Counted from the first letter of the stretch, positions 34,273-43,247 are shown. The stretch: 64,000 nucleotides of DNA from Dietzia sp. B32 (GCF_024732245.1 NZ_CP093845.1:2046001-2110000), one strand, 5' to 3'. Numbers and translations: made by a program. Notes: generated from the letters alone by a model not told the origin.

Positions 34273-34309
34273 AAGCTCCAAATGTTGTAAGTAGTGACTT
34301 ATGGAGCTT
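34273..34309 (-). promoter_or_regulatory. 5' leader inverted repeat covering the ribosome site
   Basis: On the minus strand AAGCTCCA (34309-34302) and TGGAGCTT (34280-34273) are perfect 8-bp arms separated by 21 bases, with the second arm 1 base before the ATG at 34271. The second arm contains GGAG, so the hairpin would hide the Shine-Dalgarno. If transcription starts inside the left arm it may instead be a DNA operator. Confidence 0.55.
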
Positions 34310-34352
34310 AATCGCCTCTCAGCTGAAATCGTTACTCGCGCGGCGTCGGTCA

Positions 34353-34847
34353 CTACCCCCGCAGTGCCGCTTCGATCGCCTCCCGCAGGTCCTCGGGCTT
34401 GCGGTTGGGCCCGAACCTCTCGATCACATGGCCGTCGCGGCCCACGAGGAACTTGGTGAAGTTCCACTTGATCCGACCTCCGAGCACCCCGGACTTCTCA
34501 GACTTGAGCCAGTCGTAGAGCGGGTGGGCGCCCGACCCGTTGACCTCGATCTTCGAGAACAGGGGGAATTCCACACCGAAGTTGCGCTCGCAGAACGCGC
34601 CGATCTCCTCGTCGGTGCCCGGCTCCTGGTGGGCGAACTGGTCGCACGGGAAGCCCAGCACCACGAACCCCCGGTCGCGGAACTCGTCGTACAGCTCCTG
34701 CAGCCCCTTGTACTGCGGCGTGAATCCACACTTGCTCGCGGTGTTGACCACCAGGACGACCTGCCCGGCGTAGTCGGACAACTCCTTGCCGCTCCCGTCG
34801 AGCAGGCTCGCCTTGAAATCCGCGAGGGTGGTCTGGGCGTCGGGCAT
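34353..34847 (-). CDS. glutathione peroxidase-like thiol peroxidase
   Basis: A 164-residue protein of the GPx family. NTASKCGFTPQYKGLQELY has the peroxidatic Cys40 in place of selenocysteine; LGFPCDQFAHQEPG contributes the Gln and a second Cys, and IKWNFTKFLVGRDG the Trp and Asn of the catalytic tetrad. Bacterial Cys-GPx enzymes usually take electrons from thioredoxin rather than glutathione, and actinobacteria use mycothiol, so the donor is uncertain. Predicted cytoplasmic. It runs leftward, separated by 81 bases from the mycolyltransferase gene. Confidence 0.9.
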   Translation of the reverse strand: MPDAQTTLADFKASLLDGSGKELSDYAGQVVLVVNTASKCGFTPQYKGLQELYDEFRDRGFVVLGFPCDQFAHQEPGTDEEIGAFCERNFGVEFPLFSKIEVNGSGAHPLYDWLKSEKSGVLGGRIKWNFTKFLVGRDGHVIERFGPNRKPEDLREAIEAALRG

Positions 34848-34960
34848 GGGAACTCCTCGTCGTCGTACCGACCCCGGTCGGCCGGCTCACCCCGCCATTG
34901 TCACCGTTCTCAGGCGCCGCGTGCGGGCGTATTCTGGCAGACCCGCGTGAGGAGTCCGCC

Positions 34961-35554
34961 GTGAGCCAGTTGATCTACACCGCATTCGTCTCCCTCGACG
35001 GCGTCGTGGAGGCCCCCGGCGGCGAGCCCGGGTACCGCAACACCGGGTGGTCGTTCGCAGTGGACTTCGACGAGGACGTCTACAGCCTCAAGGCCAGCGA
35101 GCAGGACGAGGCCGGGGCGATGCTGCTCGGCCGGGTCAGCTACCAGACGTTCTCCGCCGTGTGGCCGCAGATGACCGACGAGTTCCCCCGCTACAACGCC
35201 ATGCCGAAGTACGTGGTGTCCACGACGTTGGCCGAGGGCGACCTCGTGGAGGGATGGGGGACGACGACGATCCTGCGCGGCCTCGACGAGGTGGCGGCCC
35301 TCAAGCAGGCCGAGGGTGCGCCGATCCTGGTACACGGATCGGCGACACTGGCCCGGAACCTCTCCGACGCCGGGCTCATCGACCGCTATCACCTGCTGGT
35401 GTTCCCGTTCGTCCTCGGCGCCGGCAAGCGCATGTGGAGCGACACCGACAAGCCCAGGCAGAAGCTGGCGTTGGTCGAGAGCCAGGCGTACCCCAACGGC
35501 GTGCAGAAGCTGATCTACGACGTGGTCGGCTCCGACCCGGACGTCGAGGGCTAG
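34961..35554 (+). CDS. dihydrofolate reductase-like protein (RibD C-terminal domain family)
   Basis: A 197-residue single-domain protein of the RibD_C/DHFR-like group. LIYTAFVSLDGVVEAPGGEP is the opening strand and glycine loop that bind NADPH, AMLLGRVSYQTFSAVWPQM a central helix, and LLVFPFVLGAGKRMWSD the family C-terminal motif. GTG at 34961 follows GTGAGGAG, a good ribosome site. Its natural substrate is unknown. It overlaps the convergent MFS gene by four bases at its 3' end. Confidence 0.85.
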   Translation: MSQLIYTAFVSLDGVVEAPGGEPGYRNTGWSFAVDFDEDVYSLKASEQDEAGAMLLGRVSYQTFSAVWPQMTDEFPRYNAMPKYVVSTTLAEGDLVEGWGTTTILRGLDEVAALKQAEGAPILVHGSATLARNLSDAGLIDRYHLLVFPFVLGAGKRMWSDTDKPRQKLALVESQAYPNGVQKLIYDVVGSDPDVEG

Positions 35555-36891
35555 CGGGCCGCGCCGCGGGACACCTCGGGCATCGTCACCGCCGACACCG
35601 CGCCGATCACCCCGAGCACCGCGAGGAAGACCAGCGCCCACTGCACGCCGATGACGGCGAGCGCCGAACTGATCCCGCCCACCACCAGCAGGATGACCCC
35701 CATGGCCGTGTTCCCCACCGCCACGTACGTCGTCCGCAGGTCGCCCTCGGCCACGTCCACGACGTAGGTCTTGCGGCCGACGCGGACACCGGAGTGCAGG
35801 AGCGTGAGCAGGAAGTAGGCACCGACGAAGACCGTCGCCCCGAGCGCGGACCCGCCATCGAAGCCCGGGAGCGCGACCGCGAGCACCAGGGCGACCGCCA
35901 CGACCGACGCCGCCGTGGCCGCGCCCGCCATGAGCAGTCGGCTCGACCGGTCCGCCAGCCGCCCGAAGATGCGCCCCCCGATCAGCGACGCCACTCCGGA
36001 GGCGAGGATGAACCCGCCCAGCCCGGTCAGCGCGCCGGTGCCCGCCGCGACCGACATGGACACGATGAACGGCGGGCTCAGCGACGACACCAGCAGCAGG
36101 CCACGGACGGTGACGAACCTGCGGAACGTGGCGTCCTCGCGGAACAGGCGGGCCGCATCCGCGAACCACGAGGACGACCCGTCGCCGTCCTCCGCGCCCC
36201 CGCGGGGCCCCGGCTCGCCGGCCGGTTCGACCACCCGGGAGTACGTCGACGCCGAGAGCGCCCACAGCACCGCACCCGCGACCAGCAGCAGCGCCAACTC
36301 GGTGCTGTCCAGATCGCCGCCGCCGAGGATCCGGATCGCCAGGCCGAGCGTGATCGCGACCAGCCCCGCCGCCGACGTGGCCAGCCCGATGATCTGACCG
36401 CGCTCCCCCGACGGGATGGTGCGGCCCTGCACGTCCTTCGACGCGATCGAGCACAGACACCGGCCCAGGGAGAACATCACGAGCGCGGCCAGGATCCCGA
36501 CGCCCGCCGCCGTCCCGTGCCCGAGGGCGGCGATCGCGGCCATCACCGCCACCGACACCGCCTGCACCAGGGCGCCCGTGACGAAGACCCACTTCCGGCG
36601 ACGCACCCGCACGACCAGCGGGGTGAGGAACGCCTGCGGCAGCATCGACCCGGACTCACGGATCGGCACCAGCAGACCCACGAACGCCGCCGGCACGCCG
36701 ATCACGTGGAACAACCACGGCAACACGGTCGACGCGTTGACCGTCTGATCGCCCGAGGACTGCAGCGTATTGGCGGCGACGAGCCGCAGCCCGTTGCGCG
36801 GGAGTTCGCGGCGGACGGCGTCGGGCAGGTCGTGCTCCGAGTCGGCGTCGCGGGTGACGAGGCGGGAGTAGAAGCGGTCGGCGGTGGTCAC
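35551..36891 (-). CDS. MFS transporter
   Basis: A 446-residue membrane protein with about twelve hydrophobic segments, the usual MFS number. The N-terminal cytoplasmic tail is long (about 40 residues). The central loop between helices 6 and 7 (VEPAGEPGPRGGAEDGDG) is acidic and Gly-rich, and FADAARLFREDATFRRFV is a cytoplasmic helix. Family detail suggests an efflux-type permease, but no substrate can be read. Its 3' end overlaps the DHFR-like gene. The ATG at 36891 lies 65 bases past the rpf terminator. Confidence 0.8.
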   Translation of the reverse strand: MTTADRFYSRLVTRDADSEHDLPDAVRRELPRNGLRLVAANTLQSSGDQTVNASTVLPWLFHVIGVPAAFVGLLVPIRESGSMLPQAFLTPLVVRVRRRKWVFVTGALVQAVSVAVMAAIAALGHGTAAGVGILAALVMFSLGRCLCSIASKDVQGRTIPSGERGQIIGLATSAAGLVAITLGLAIRILGGGDLDSTELALLLVAGAVLWALSASTYSRVVEPAGEPGPRGGAEDGDGSSSWFADAARLFREDATFRRFVTVRGLLLVSSLSPPFIVSMSVAAGTGALTGLGGFILASGVASLIGGRIFGRLADRSSRLLMAGAATAASVVAVALVLAVALPGFDGGSALGATVFVGAYFLLTLLHSGVRVGRKTYVVDVAEGDLRTTYVAVGNTAMGVILLVVGGISSALAVIGVQWALVFLAVLGVIGAVSAVTMPEVSRGAAR

Positions 36892-36955
36892 CGTTCAGGA
36901 GAGTAGCGGCACGCCGCCCGCGGCACTCGGGCCACCTCCCAGGCCCGGGCAGACG

Positions 36956-36992
36956 ACGACCGGCGCCGGGGGATCACCCCGGCGCCGGTCGT
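36956..36992. terminator. strong hairpin after the Rpf-domain gene
   Basis: A perfect 16-bp stem (36956-36971 with 36977-36992) with loop GATCA. It sits 27 bases past the Rpf-domain gene's stop, in the leftward direction. Confidence 0.8.
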
Positions 36993-37018
36993 GTGCTCCG
37001 TCTGCGCGTCCGCCCGGA

Positions 37019-37360
37019 TCAGGCGAGCGGGCCGCCGCAGTTCGGCCAGGCACCCGCGCCCTGGCCGGCGAGCACGCGCTCGCCGATCTCGATCTGCTGC
37101 TCGCGGGAGGCCTGGTCGGCCGTCGCGGCGTACTCGCCGCCGCCGTACCCGCTCCACGTCTGGGCCGCGAACTGCAGGCCGCCGTAGTAGCCGTTGCCGG
37201 TGTTGATGTGCCAGTCGCCACCGGACTCACACTGCGCGACCTGGTCCCAGGCGCTCGGCGTGGCCGCGTTCGCGGCCGGGGCGGCGAGTGACGCGCCCCC
37301 GGCGGCGATACCGCCGGCCATGATCGCGCCGGTCAGGGTTCGAACGAGCTTCTTCTGCAT
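37019..37360 (-). CDS. resuscitation-promoting factor (Rpf) domain protein
   Basis: A 113-residue secreted protein. A basic start (MQKKLVRTLTGAIMAGG) and signal peptide ending in APAANA lead to an Rpf domain: WDQVAQCESGGDWHINTGNG has the catalytic Glu, then YYGGLQFAAQTWSGYGG and ASREQQIEIGERVLAGQG. Rpf domains cleave peptidoglycan like lysozyme and help revive dormant cells. There is no LysM or other domain, making it like the short RpfE/D type. ATG at 37360 follows GAGGAGGTC, a strong ribosome site. Confidence 0.9.
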   Translation of the reverse strand: MQKKLVRTLTGAIMAGGIAAGGASLAAPAANAATPSAWDQVAQCESGGDWHINTGNGYYGGLQFAAQTWSGYGGGEYAATADQASREQQIEIGERVLAGQGAGAWPNCGGPLA

Positions 37361-37617
37361 CCCTCGTGACCTCCTCAAGGTCTCGTGTCGTGCATGGACG
37401 CCGCAGGGCGTCTTCGACTATGTCGTCGGACAGCGGCCGACACTACGAACCGACCGGTGGGCCCTCGCAACCCCTTCGCGGGTCCGGGGCGGGTGCCGGG
37501 GCGCCGCTCCGGGTGGGCCGGGACCGCATTGTGGCAGGTCATCGCGCCGGTTCGGCAGATCCCGTGGTGGCGGGATCGGGCGCGTGAGATGGCTCACCTC
37601 GTCGTCGTCGACCCGCC

Positions 37618-37623
37618 TAGAGT
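37618..37623 (+). promoter_or_regulatory. -10 element for a leaderless transcript (alpha/beta-hydrolase)
   Basis: TAGAGT ends 7 bases before the ATG at 37631, with no Shine-Dalgarno in the gap, so transcription probably begins at the start codon. Confidence 0.5.
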
Positions 37624-37630
37624 CGGCTCC

Positions 37631-38509
37631 ATGACCGAACACCGGGTGCACATCGACGGACGCACCGTGGCCGTGCACGAGTGCGGTGACCCGTCCGGCG
37701 TGCCGCTGATCCACTTCCACGGCACCCCGGGGTCGCGGCTGGAGACGGTGTTCGGGGCCGGGCTCGCCGAGCGGGCCGGCGTCCGGGTGATCGGGTTCGA
37801 CCGCCCCGGGTACGGCCGGTCGGACGCGGGGCCGATCAGCCTGGCGGGCGTGTCGAGGGACGTCGAGGCGATCGCCGACCACCTGGGCCTGGGCACGTTC
37901 GCCGTGTCGGCGTGGTCGGGCGGCGGGGCGTTCGCGCTGGCCACGGCGGCCGCGCTCCCGGGGCGTGTGCTGCGGGTCGGGGTCTCCGGCGGCCTCGCGC
38001 CGTACGAGGGGCGGCCGGGCGCGCGGGAGTCGCTCACGCCGAACGACCTCGACGCGCTGTCCCACCTCCCCGGCGACCCGGCCCGCGCCGCGGAGGTGTT
38101 CCGCACCGGCAACGCCGCCTTCCTCGACGCGATGCTCTCGGTCCGGGACGACGAGTCGGCGCCGTGGGTCGACTGGATGTTCGCCGGCAGCGACACGGGC
38201 GTGATCGCCGATCCGGACGCCCGCCGCGCGCTGTTCGTCAACTTCCGCGAGGCGCTGCGCCGGGGCGCCGACGCGATCGCGTGGGACAACGTGGCGTTCG
38301 TGGGGCCCTGGGGTTTCCGGGTCGAGGACGTCGCCGCGCCGGTACTGCTCTGGTACGGCGACGACGACGAGATGGCCCCACCCGACCACGGGCGATGGCT
38401 CGCCTCGCATCTGGGCTCGGCCCACCTGACGGTCTACGCCGGCGAGGGGCATCTGCTGCCGCTGGCCCATTGGGACGAGATGCTGCGGGCGCTGACCGCA
38501 TCCGCGTGA
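37631..38509 (+). CDS. alpha/beta-hydrolase
   Basis: A 292-residue hydrolase. IHFHGTPGSRLETVFGAG is the oxyanion strand (HGTPGS), FDRPGYGRSDAGP the following loop, VSAWSGGGAFALAT the nucleophile (S in SWSGGG-type), and LLWYGDDDEMAPPDHG with AGEGHLLPLAHW the Asp and His. It has no signal sequence. The specific substrate cannot be told from the sequence. ATG 37631 follows a -10-like TAGAGT by 7 bases and lacks a ribosome site. Confidence 0.8.
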   Translation: MTEHRVHIDGRTVAVHECGDPSGVPLIHFHGTPGSRLETVFGAGLAERAGVRVIGFDRPGYGRSDAGPISLAGVSRDVEAIADHLGLGTFAVSAWSGGGAFALATAAALPGRVLRVGVSGGLAPYEGRPGARESLTPNDLDALSHLPGDPARAAEVFRTGNAAFLDAMLSVRDDESAPWVDWMFAGSDTGVIADPDARRALFVNFREALRRGADAIAWDNVAFVGPWGFRVEDVAAPVLLWYGDDDEMAPPDHGRWLASHLGSAHLTVYAGEGHLLPLAHWDEMLRALTASA

Positions 38510-38549
38510 CCTCGCAGTGATTGTGGGTGCACGCCCGCCGCGCGGCCAA

Positions 38550-38555
38550 CATACT
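38550..38555 (+). promoter_or_regulatory. -10 element for the DUF2945 gene
   Basis: CATACT ends 6 bases before the ATG at 38562, and there is no Shine-Dalgarno, suggesting a leaderless transcript. Confidence 0.4.
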
Positions 38556-38561
38556 GGCCCC

Positions 38562-38771
38562 ATGAGTGATTTCAGGAAGGGCGACCACGTCGAGTGGAAC
38601 TCCGAGGCCGGGATGGTGCGCGGCGTGATCCGCGAGATCCACACCGAGGACGTCGAGTTCAAGGGGCGCATGCGGCGCTGCAGCACCGACGAGCCGCAGT
38701 ACGAGATCGAGAGCGACAAGACCGGTCACCTGGCCATGCACAAGGGCTCGGCGCTTCGAGAGATCGACTGA
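38562..38771 (+). CDS. small DUF2945-family (hypervirulence-associated Tudor-like) protein
   Basis: A 69-residue protein, FRKGDHVEWNSEAGMVRGVI onward, matching the short DUF2945 family of Tudor-like beta barrels, function unknown. EYEIESDKTGHLAMHKGSAL is the C-terminal family motif (here with QYEIES). It is a complete, stand-alone small gene with a plausible promoter (CATACT). A hairpin lies between it and the convergent SRPBCC gene. Confidence 0.7.
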   Translation: MSDFRKGDHVEWNSEAGMVRGVIREIHTEDVEFKGRMRRCSTDEPQYEIESDKTGHLAMHKGSALREID

Positions 38772-38807
38772 CGGCGCGCGGCCGCACAACTGACCCACCA
38801 GAATGCG

Positions 38808-38854
38808 CCTGACCTGTGGGGTCCCGCGCGTCACGCGGAATCCGACAGGTCAGG
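38808..38854. terminator. bidirectional hairpin between DUF2945 and SRPBCC genes
   Basis: CCTGACCTGT (38808-38817) and ACAGGTCAGG (38845-38854) are perfect 10-bp arms around an inner CCGCG/CGCGG stem. It fits a shared terminator for the two convergent genes. Confidence 0.65.
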
Positions 38855-38875
38855 TGGTCGGCGAGCCCGGGCGGC

Positions 38876-39340
38876 TCAGCCGGAGACGGCGGAGGCGAGA
38901 TTGCCCAGCGAGTCCTCGAGTTGCTTCTCCGACACCAGCGGGAACGACACCTTCTTGAGCAGGTCCTTGTCCGTCACCTTGGTCCAGTCGTAGGTGTGAC
39001 GGACCAGCGTGGAGTCCGGGCCCTGCGGCTCGAGCTCCCAGACCCACTCCCAGCCCTTGGGGTCGGTGCCCGCGGGTGCGGTCTGCCAGGCCAGCAGCTT
39101 GTCCTTCGCGAAGCCGGTGACGTGGTTGTCGGTTCGGTACTCGCCGCCCATGTGCTCGCCCTCCATGTCCATGGAGAAGACGTCGCCGACCTGCTGGATC
39201 CGGTCCGACTTGTAGTCCCCCCGGACGAAGCCCGACCCGTCGAGGCGGGCGTGGTTCTCCGGATTGGACAGGAACTGGAAGATCTCGTCCGCCGAGTGGT
39301 CGATCACTCGCTCGACGGTGATGGCAGTGGATTCGCTCAT
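38876..39340 (-). CDS. SRPBCC (START-like) family protein
   Basis: A 154-residue protein of the polyketide-cyclase/START-like superfamily. TVERVIDHSADEIFQFLSN is the first strand and helix of the hydrophobic pocket fold, and LKKVSFPLVSEKQLEDSLGN the C-terminal helix. Such proteins bind lipids or hydrophobic molecules or catalyse simple reactions; no ligand can be named. ATG at 39340; no clear ribosome site. Confidence 0.75.
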   Translation of the reverse strand: MSESTAITVERVIDHSADEIFQFLSNPENHARLDGSGFVRGDYKSDRIQQVGDVFSMDMEGEHMGGEYRTDNHVTGFAKDKLLAWQTAPAGTDPKGWEWVWELEPQGPDSTLVRHTYDWTKVTDKDLLKKVSFPLVSEKQLEDSLGNLASAVSG

Positions 39341-39490
39341 GACCCCACCGTGCACTCCGCGGCGCCGGAACGCATCCGGTCGGGGCCCCGCTCCGAATTC
39401 ACCGTGGGTTCATCCCGATCGCCCTGGTCCGACTGACTCGGGTGCCAGGATGGGGTATCGGTTCTCAGTTCATAGAGTGGAGTGGTCGCT

Positions 39491-40534
39491 GTGTCGAGGT
39501 CTGTTGGTCGTCGGGCTGTCCTGGCGTCTGTCGCGGTGTTCGCGGTCGGCGCACTCGGATTGGCGGGCTGCTCCGAGCCCACCACCACGGGATCCGGCGA
39601 GGCGTCCGAGTCCACGACGGCGTCCGGGGAGGTCACCCTGTACACCTCGGAGCCGCAGGCCAAGATCGACGAGATCATCTCCGCGTTCAACGAGGAGCAG
39701 CCGGACATCGAGGTGAAGGTCTTCCGCGCGGGGACCGGCGATCTCAAGGCCCGGATCGAGGCGGAGCGGAGCACGGGCGCCGTGGCCGCCGACATCCTGC
39801 TCGCCGCCGATGTCCCGACCTTCGAGGACTACAAGGACCAAGATCTCTTCCAGGAGTTCGAGCCGAGCGAGGCCGACGCCATCGAGGATGTCGCCGTCGA
39901 CCCGGACGGGTTCTACGTCGGCACCCGCATCATCCCCACCGTGATCGCCTACAACACGGGCGACGTCACGGAGCCACCCACGTCGTGGGCGGAACTGGCC
40001 GAGCCGGAGTACCTCGACCGCATCATCCTGCCCAACCCGGACGTCTCCGGCGCCGCCGCGTTCAACGCCGCCGCGTGGAGCCTGCAGCCCGATCTGGGCG
40101 AGGAGTGGATCAACCGGCTCGGGGCGAACAACCCGCAGGTCGCGGAGTCGAACGGTCCCGTCTCCCAGGCCGTCGCCGAGGGATCCAGGCCCGTCGGCAT
40201 CGTGGTGGACTACCTCGTCCGCGACCACGCCGCGCAGGGCTCGCCCATCGCCGTGAGCTACCCGAGCGAGGGCGTCCCGTACATCACCCAGCCCGGTGCG
40301 ATCTTCGCGGACGCCCCGAACCCCGAGGCCGCCAGGCTCTTCCTGGACTTCATCGTCTCCAAGAAGGGGCAGGAGATCGCCGTGGAGCAGAACTACCTGC
40401 CCGTCCGCGATGACGCCGGCACCCCGCAGGGCGCGCCGTCGCTCACCGACCTCACGCTCTTCGACCAGGACCTCGAGGCGATCGCCGCCTCCCGTGACCA
40501 GGCCGTGGCCGCCTTCAACGCCGCCGTCCGGTAG
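39491..40534 (+). CDS. iron(III)-type ABC importer substrate-binding lipoprotein
   Basis: A 347-residue lipoprotein, first gene of the importer. AVLASVAVFAVGALGLAGC is the signal peptide with lipobox; mature sequence VTLYTSEPQAKIDEIISAFN is the family start. Type C ligand-binding residues of iron(III) or thiamine-like binding proteins cannot be pinned, but VGTRIIPTVIAYNTG and YPSEGVPYITQPGAI match the Fe(3+)/2-aminoethylphosphonate-type class. GTG at 39491 follows TGGAG at suitable spacing; 39482 is an alternative. No iron box is visible upstream, so iron specificity is inferred from family only. Confidence 0.8.
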   Translation: MSRSVGRRAVLASVAVFAVGALGLAGCSEPTTTGSGEASESTTASGEVTLYTSEPQAKIDEIISAFNEEQPDIEVKVFRAGTGDLKARIEAERSTGAVAADILLAADVPTFEDYKDQDLFQEFEPSEADAIEDVAVDPDGFYVGTRIIPTVIAYNTGDVTEPPTSWAELAEPEYLDRIILPNPDVSGAAAFNAAAWSLQPDLGEEWINRLGANNPQVAESNGPVSQAVAEGSRPVGIVVDYLVRDHAAQGSPIAVSYPSEGVPYITQPGAIFADAPNPEAARLFLDFIVSKKGQEIAVEQNYLPVRDDAGTPQGAPSLTDLTLFDQDLEAIAASRDQAVAAFNAAVR

Positions 40535-42163
40535 GTGACGCTCCCGCTCCGGCTGGCACTGTGGGCGTCCCTCGCGGGCGTCATGGTCCTGCCCCTGGCC
40601 CTGGTCATCTCACTGGGGCTGGGGGCCAACCATCTGCCAGAACTCATCGAACAGGGCCTCCTGCGCGCGACCGCCAACAGCCTCGTCAGCTCCGCCCTCT
40701 CGGCGATCGGGGCCGTGATCATCGGCACGCTGATGGCGTTCCTGCTCGACCGCACCGACCTGCCCGGGCGGGGTGCGCTCCGGCTGCTGCTGCTCACCCC
40801 GCTGTTCATCCCTCCCTTCATCGGCGCCATCGCGTGGAGCGGCCTGCTCACCGACGGCGGCCTGGTGGACCGGATGTTCGGGTTCTCCCCGTGGAACTTC
40901 TACGGTGGCCCCGGCGTGGTCTTCCTCCTCACCCTGCACGCCTACCCGATGGCGTACTTCGTGGTGGCCGCGGCGCTGCGGAGGATCCCGGCCGAACTGG
41001 AGGAGGCGAGCCGTCTCTCCGGCGCGACGCCGTCGCGGACCCAGTTCGACATCACCCTCCCGCTGATCCGCCCGGCCATGGCGGCGGCGTTCACCCTGAC
41101 CTTCGTCAGCGGGATCGGCGACTTCGGTATCCCCGTCATCGTCGGCCTGCCGGCCGGGTACGAGACGCTCTCCACGATGGTCTACCGGTTCCTCGAGTCC
41201 GGGTCCGTCGCCTCACCCCTGCAGACCGTCTCCCAGATCGGGATCGTGCTGCTCCTGCTCGGTGTCCTCGGCACCCTCCTCGACCGTCAGGTCACCAAGG
41301 GCTCCGTGGAGTTCGGTGGCACCGGACGGCCCGCCGATCCCCAGGCCCTCGGCCGGGCGCGGGTCCCGCTCGGCCTCATCGCGTGGGTCACCGGCGTCGT
41401 CGTGACCCTCGCCCCGCTCGTCGGACTGGCTGTCCGGGCGCTCCTGCCGGCCCCGGGGGTCCCGCTCACCCTCGAGACCGCGACCCTAGACAACTTCCGC
41501 CGCGCACTCACCGCGTCCACCACGGTCGACGGCGTGACCAACTCGGTGGTGCTCGCGCTCGGTGCGGCCCTGGTGTGCGGCGTCCTCGGCCTGCTCGTCG
41601 CGTTGTTCACCACGCGGTTGTCCGGTCGGGACCGGGAGCCGATGCTCCTGTCGGTACTGCTGCCGCAGGCCGTCCCGGGCCTCGTGATCGCCACCGGGTG
41701 GCTGATCCTCGGCCGCTACACCGGGCTGTTCAACACCCGCTGGGTCATCCTCGGGGCGTACGTCACGGCGTTCACCGCGATCGTCGTCCAGACCGTCCGC
41801 GGGCCGCTCGCGGGGATCCACTCGTCGATGGAGGAGGCCGCGCGGATCGGTGGGGCCACGGCGTTGCGCTCCCGACTCGATACCAGCGTCCGTCTGGCGT
41901 TGCCGTCCGTCGGGATCGGCATGATCATGGTCGCGGTGACCGCGGTCCGCGAGCTGACGCTCTCGGTGCTGCTCGTCGCGCCCGGCACCCAGACCCTCGG
42001 CGTGGTGATCTTCCAGTACCAGCGGGCGGGCGACTACAACGCCTCCTCCGCCCTGTCCGCGGTGCTCATGGTGGTGGGCCTGCTCGTCCTGGCCGCCTTC
42101 GGCGCCCGCTACAGCCGACCCGCCACCGGGTCCGAATCCGCAACCGGGAGTATCCGTGCCTAA
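40535..42163 (+). CDS. iron(III)-type ABC importer permease, two-domain
   Basis: A 542-residue membrane protein with about twelve hydrophobic segments in two tandem permease halves. Each half has a BPD-type EAA loop: LEEASRLSGATPSRTQFDI in the first and MEEAARIGGATALRSRLDTS in the second, which dock to the ATPase. This fused-permease form is typical of FbpB/AfuB-type iron transporters. The start GTG immediately follows the binding-protein stop, and its last eight bases overlap the ATPase start. Confidence 0.85.
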   Translation: MTLPLRLALWASLAGVMVLPLALVISLGLGANHLPELIEQGLLRATANSLVSSALSAIGAVIIGTLMAFLLDRTDLPGRGALRLLLLTPLFIPPFIGAIAWSGLLTDGGLVDRMFGFSPWNFYGGPGVVFLLTLHAYPMAYFVVAAALRRIPAELEEASRLSGATPSRTQFDITLPLIRPAMAAAFTLTFVSGIGDFGIPVIVGLPAGYETLSTMVYRFLESGSVASPLQTVSQIGIVLLLLGVLGTLLDRQVTKGSVEFGGTGRPADPQALGRARVPLGLIAWVTGVVVTLAPLVGLAVRALLPAPGVPLTLETATLDNFRRALTASTTVDGVTNSVVLALGAALVCGVLGLLVALFTTRLSGRDREPMLLSVLLPQAVPGLVIATGWLILGRYTGLFNTRWVILGAYVTAFTAIVVQTVRGPLAGIHSSMEEAARIGGATALRSRLDTSVRLALPSVGIGMIMVAVTAVRELTLSVLLVAPGTQTLGVVIFQYQRAGDYNASSALSAVLMVVGLLVLAAFGARYSRPATGSESATGSIRA

Positions 42164-43247
42164 CCTCGTCGCCCACGGCGTCGGCGTCCGCTTCGGCGAC
42201 ACCGTCGCGCTCGACAACCTCGACGTGGAGGTCCACTCCGGCAGGATCCTCGCGCTCGTCGGTCCGTCCGGATCCGGCAAGTCCACGTTCCTGCGCGCCA
42301 TCGCCGGATTCGAACGCCCCTCGGAGGGGACGATCCGCGTCGGGGACCGGACCCTGGTCGGAGACGGGGTCCACCTCCCACCCGAACAGCGGGGCCTCGG
42401 TATGGTCTTCCAGCACCACGCCGTGTGGCCCCACCTCAGCGTGGAGGACAACGTCGCCTACCCCCTGCGCCGGGCGAAGGTGCCGGCCGCCCGCCGGCGG
42501 AAGCTGGTGGCGGACGCGCTCGAGACCGTCGAGCTGGGCGACTTCGCCCGCCGCCGGCCCGACACCCTGTCCGGCGGTCAGCGCCAGCGGGTGTCGCTGG
42601 CACGGGCGATCGTCGCGCGGCCGGGCGTCCTGCTCCTCGACGAGGCCCTGTCCGCACTCGACGAACCCCTCCGTGCGTCGCTCCGGCTGATGCTCCGCCG
42701 GCTCGCGGCCGAGCACGACCTCACGATGGTCCACGTCACCCACGACCGGGGCGAGGCCCTGGCGATCGGGGACGAGGTGGCCGTCCTGCACAAGGGCCGA
42801 CTGGTCCAGTGCGATGTGCCCGACCAGCTCGATGCGGCGCCGAACAGCGCGTTCGTCGCAGGATTCCTGCACGACGCCACGCTGGTCGACGGGACGGTCA
42901 CCGACGAGGGGTTCCGCTCCGATACCGGTGGGATCACCCTCGGCTCGGACGCGCTGGCCGGCCCCGCCGGGCCCGTGACGGGCCCCGCGACGCTCGCCCT
43001 CCTGCCGGCCGGACTCGCGCTGTCCACTCCCGGCGCCGGGGGCGCGGCAGGGGTCGAGGCCTGGCCTGACCGGATCGGAGCCGAGTTCGTCACCTCGCTC
43101 TACGGTCGCAGCGGTCGGACCGTCATCTGCCGGCACGAGGACATCGAGCTGCGGGTCCTCGCTCCCGTCGGCAGCGCCGTGCCGACGCGGGTCGGTGAGG
43201 CGGTGGGGATCGACGTGAGCCGCGGGTTCGTCTACCCGCGGGCCTGA
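42156..43247 (+). CDS. iron(III)-type ABC importer ATP-binding protein
   Basis: A 363-residue ATPase of the FbpC/PotA type. ALVGPSGSGKSTFLRAIAGF is Walker A, DTLSGGQRQRVSLARAI the signature, VLLLDEALSALDEPLR Walker B, and MVHVTHDRGEALAIGD the H-loop. After residue 240 a TOBE-like regulatory extension follows (LLPAGLALSTPGA to DVSRGFVYPRA). It overlaps the permease by eight bases. The three genes make one importer operon. Confidence 0.9.
   Translation: MPNLVAHGVGVRFGDTVALDNLDVEVHSGRILALVGPSGSGKSTFLRAIAGFERPSEGTIRVGDRTLVGDGVHLPPEQRGLGMVFQHHAVWPHLSVEDNVAYPLRRAKVPAARRRKLVADALETVELGDFARRRPDTLSGGQRQRVSLARAIVARPGVLLLDEALSALDEPLRASLRLMLRRLAAEHDLTMVHVTHDRGEALAIGDEVAVLHKGRLVQCDVPDQLDAAPNSAFVAGFLHDATLVDGTVTDEGFRSDTGGITLGSDALAGPAGPVTGPATLALLPAGLALSTPGAGGAAGVEAWPDRIGAEFVTSLYGRSGRTVICRHEDIELRVLAPVGSAVPTRVGEAVGIDVSRGFVYPRA

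Noticed and set aside
37361-37630. c-di-AMP (ydaO-type) riboswitch in the leader of the Rpf-domain gene
   Set aside because: Such riboswitches precede rpf genes in some actinobacteria, but I could not find their conserved core; only a small GACGCC/GGCGTC hairpin at 37397-37412 is present.
39441-39490. Iron box before the iron(III)-type importer
   Set aside because: No 19-mer with an acceptable match to the IdeR consensus was found in the visible upstream sequence.
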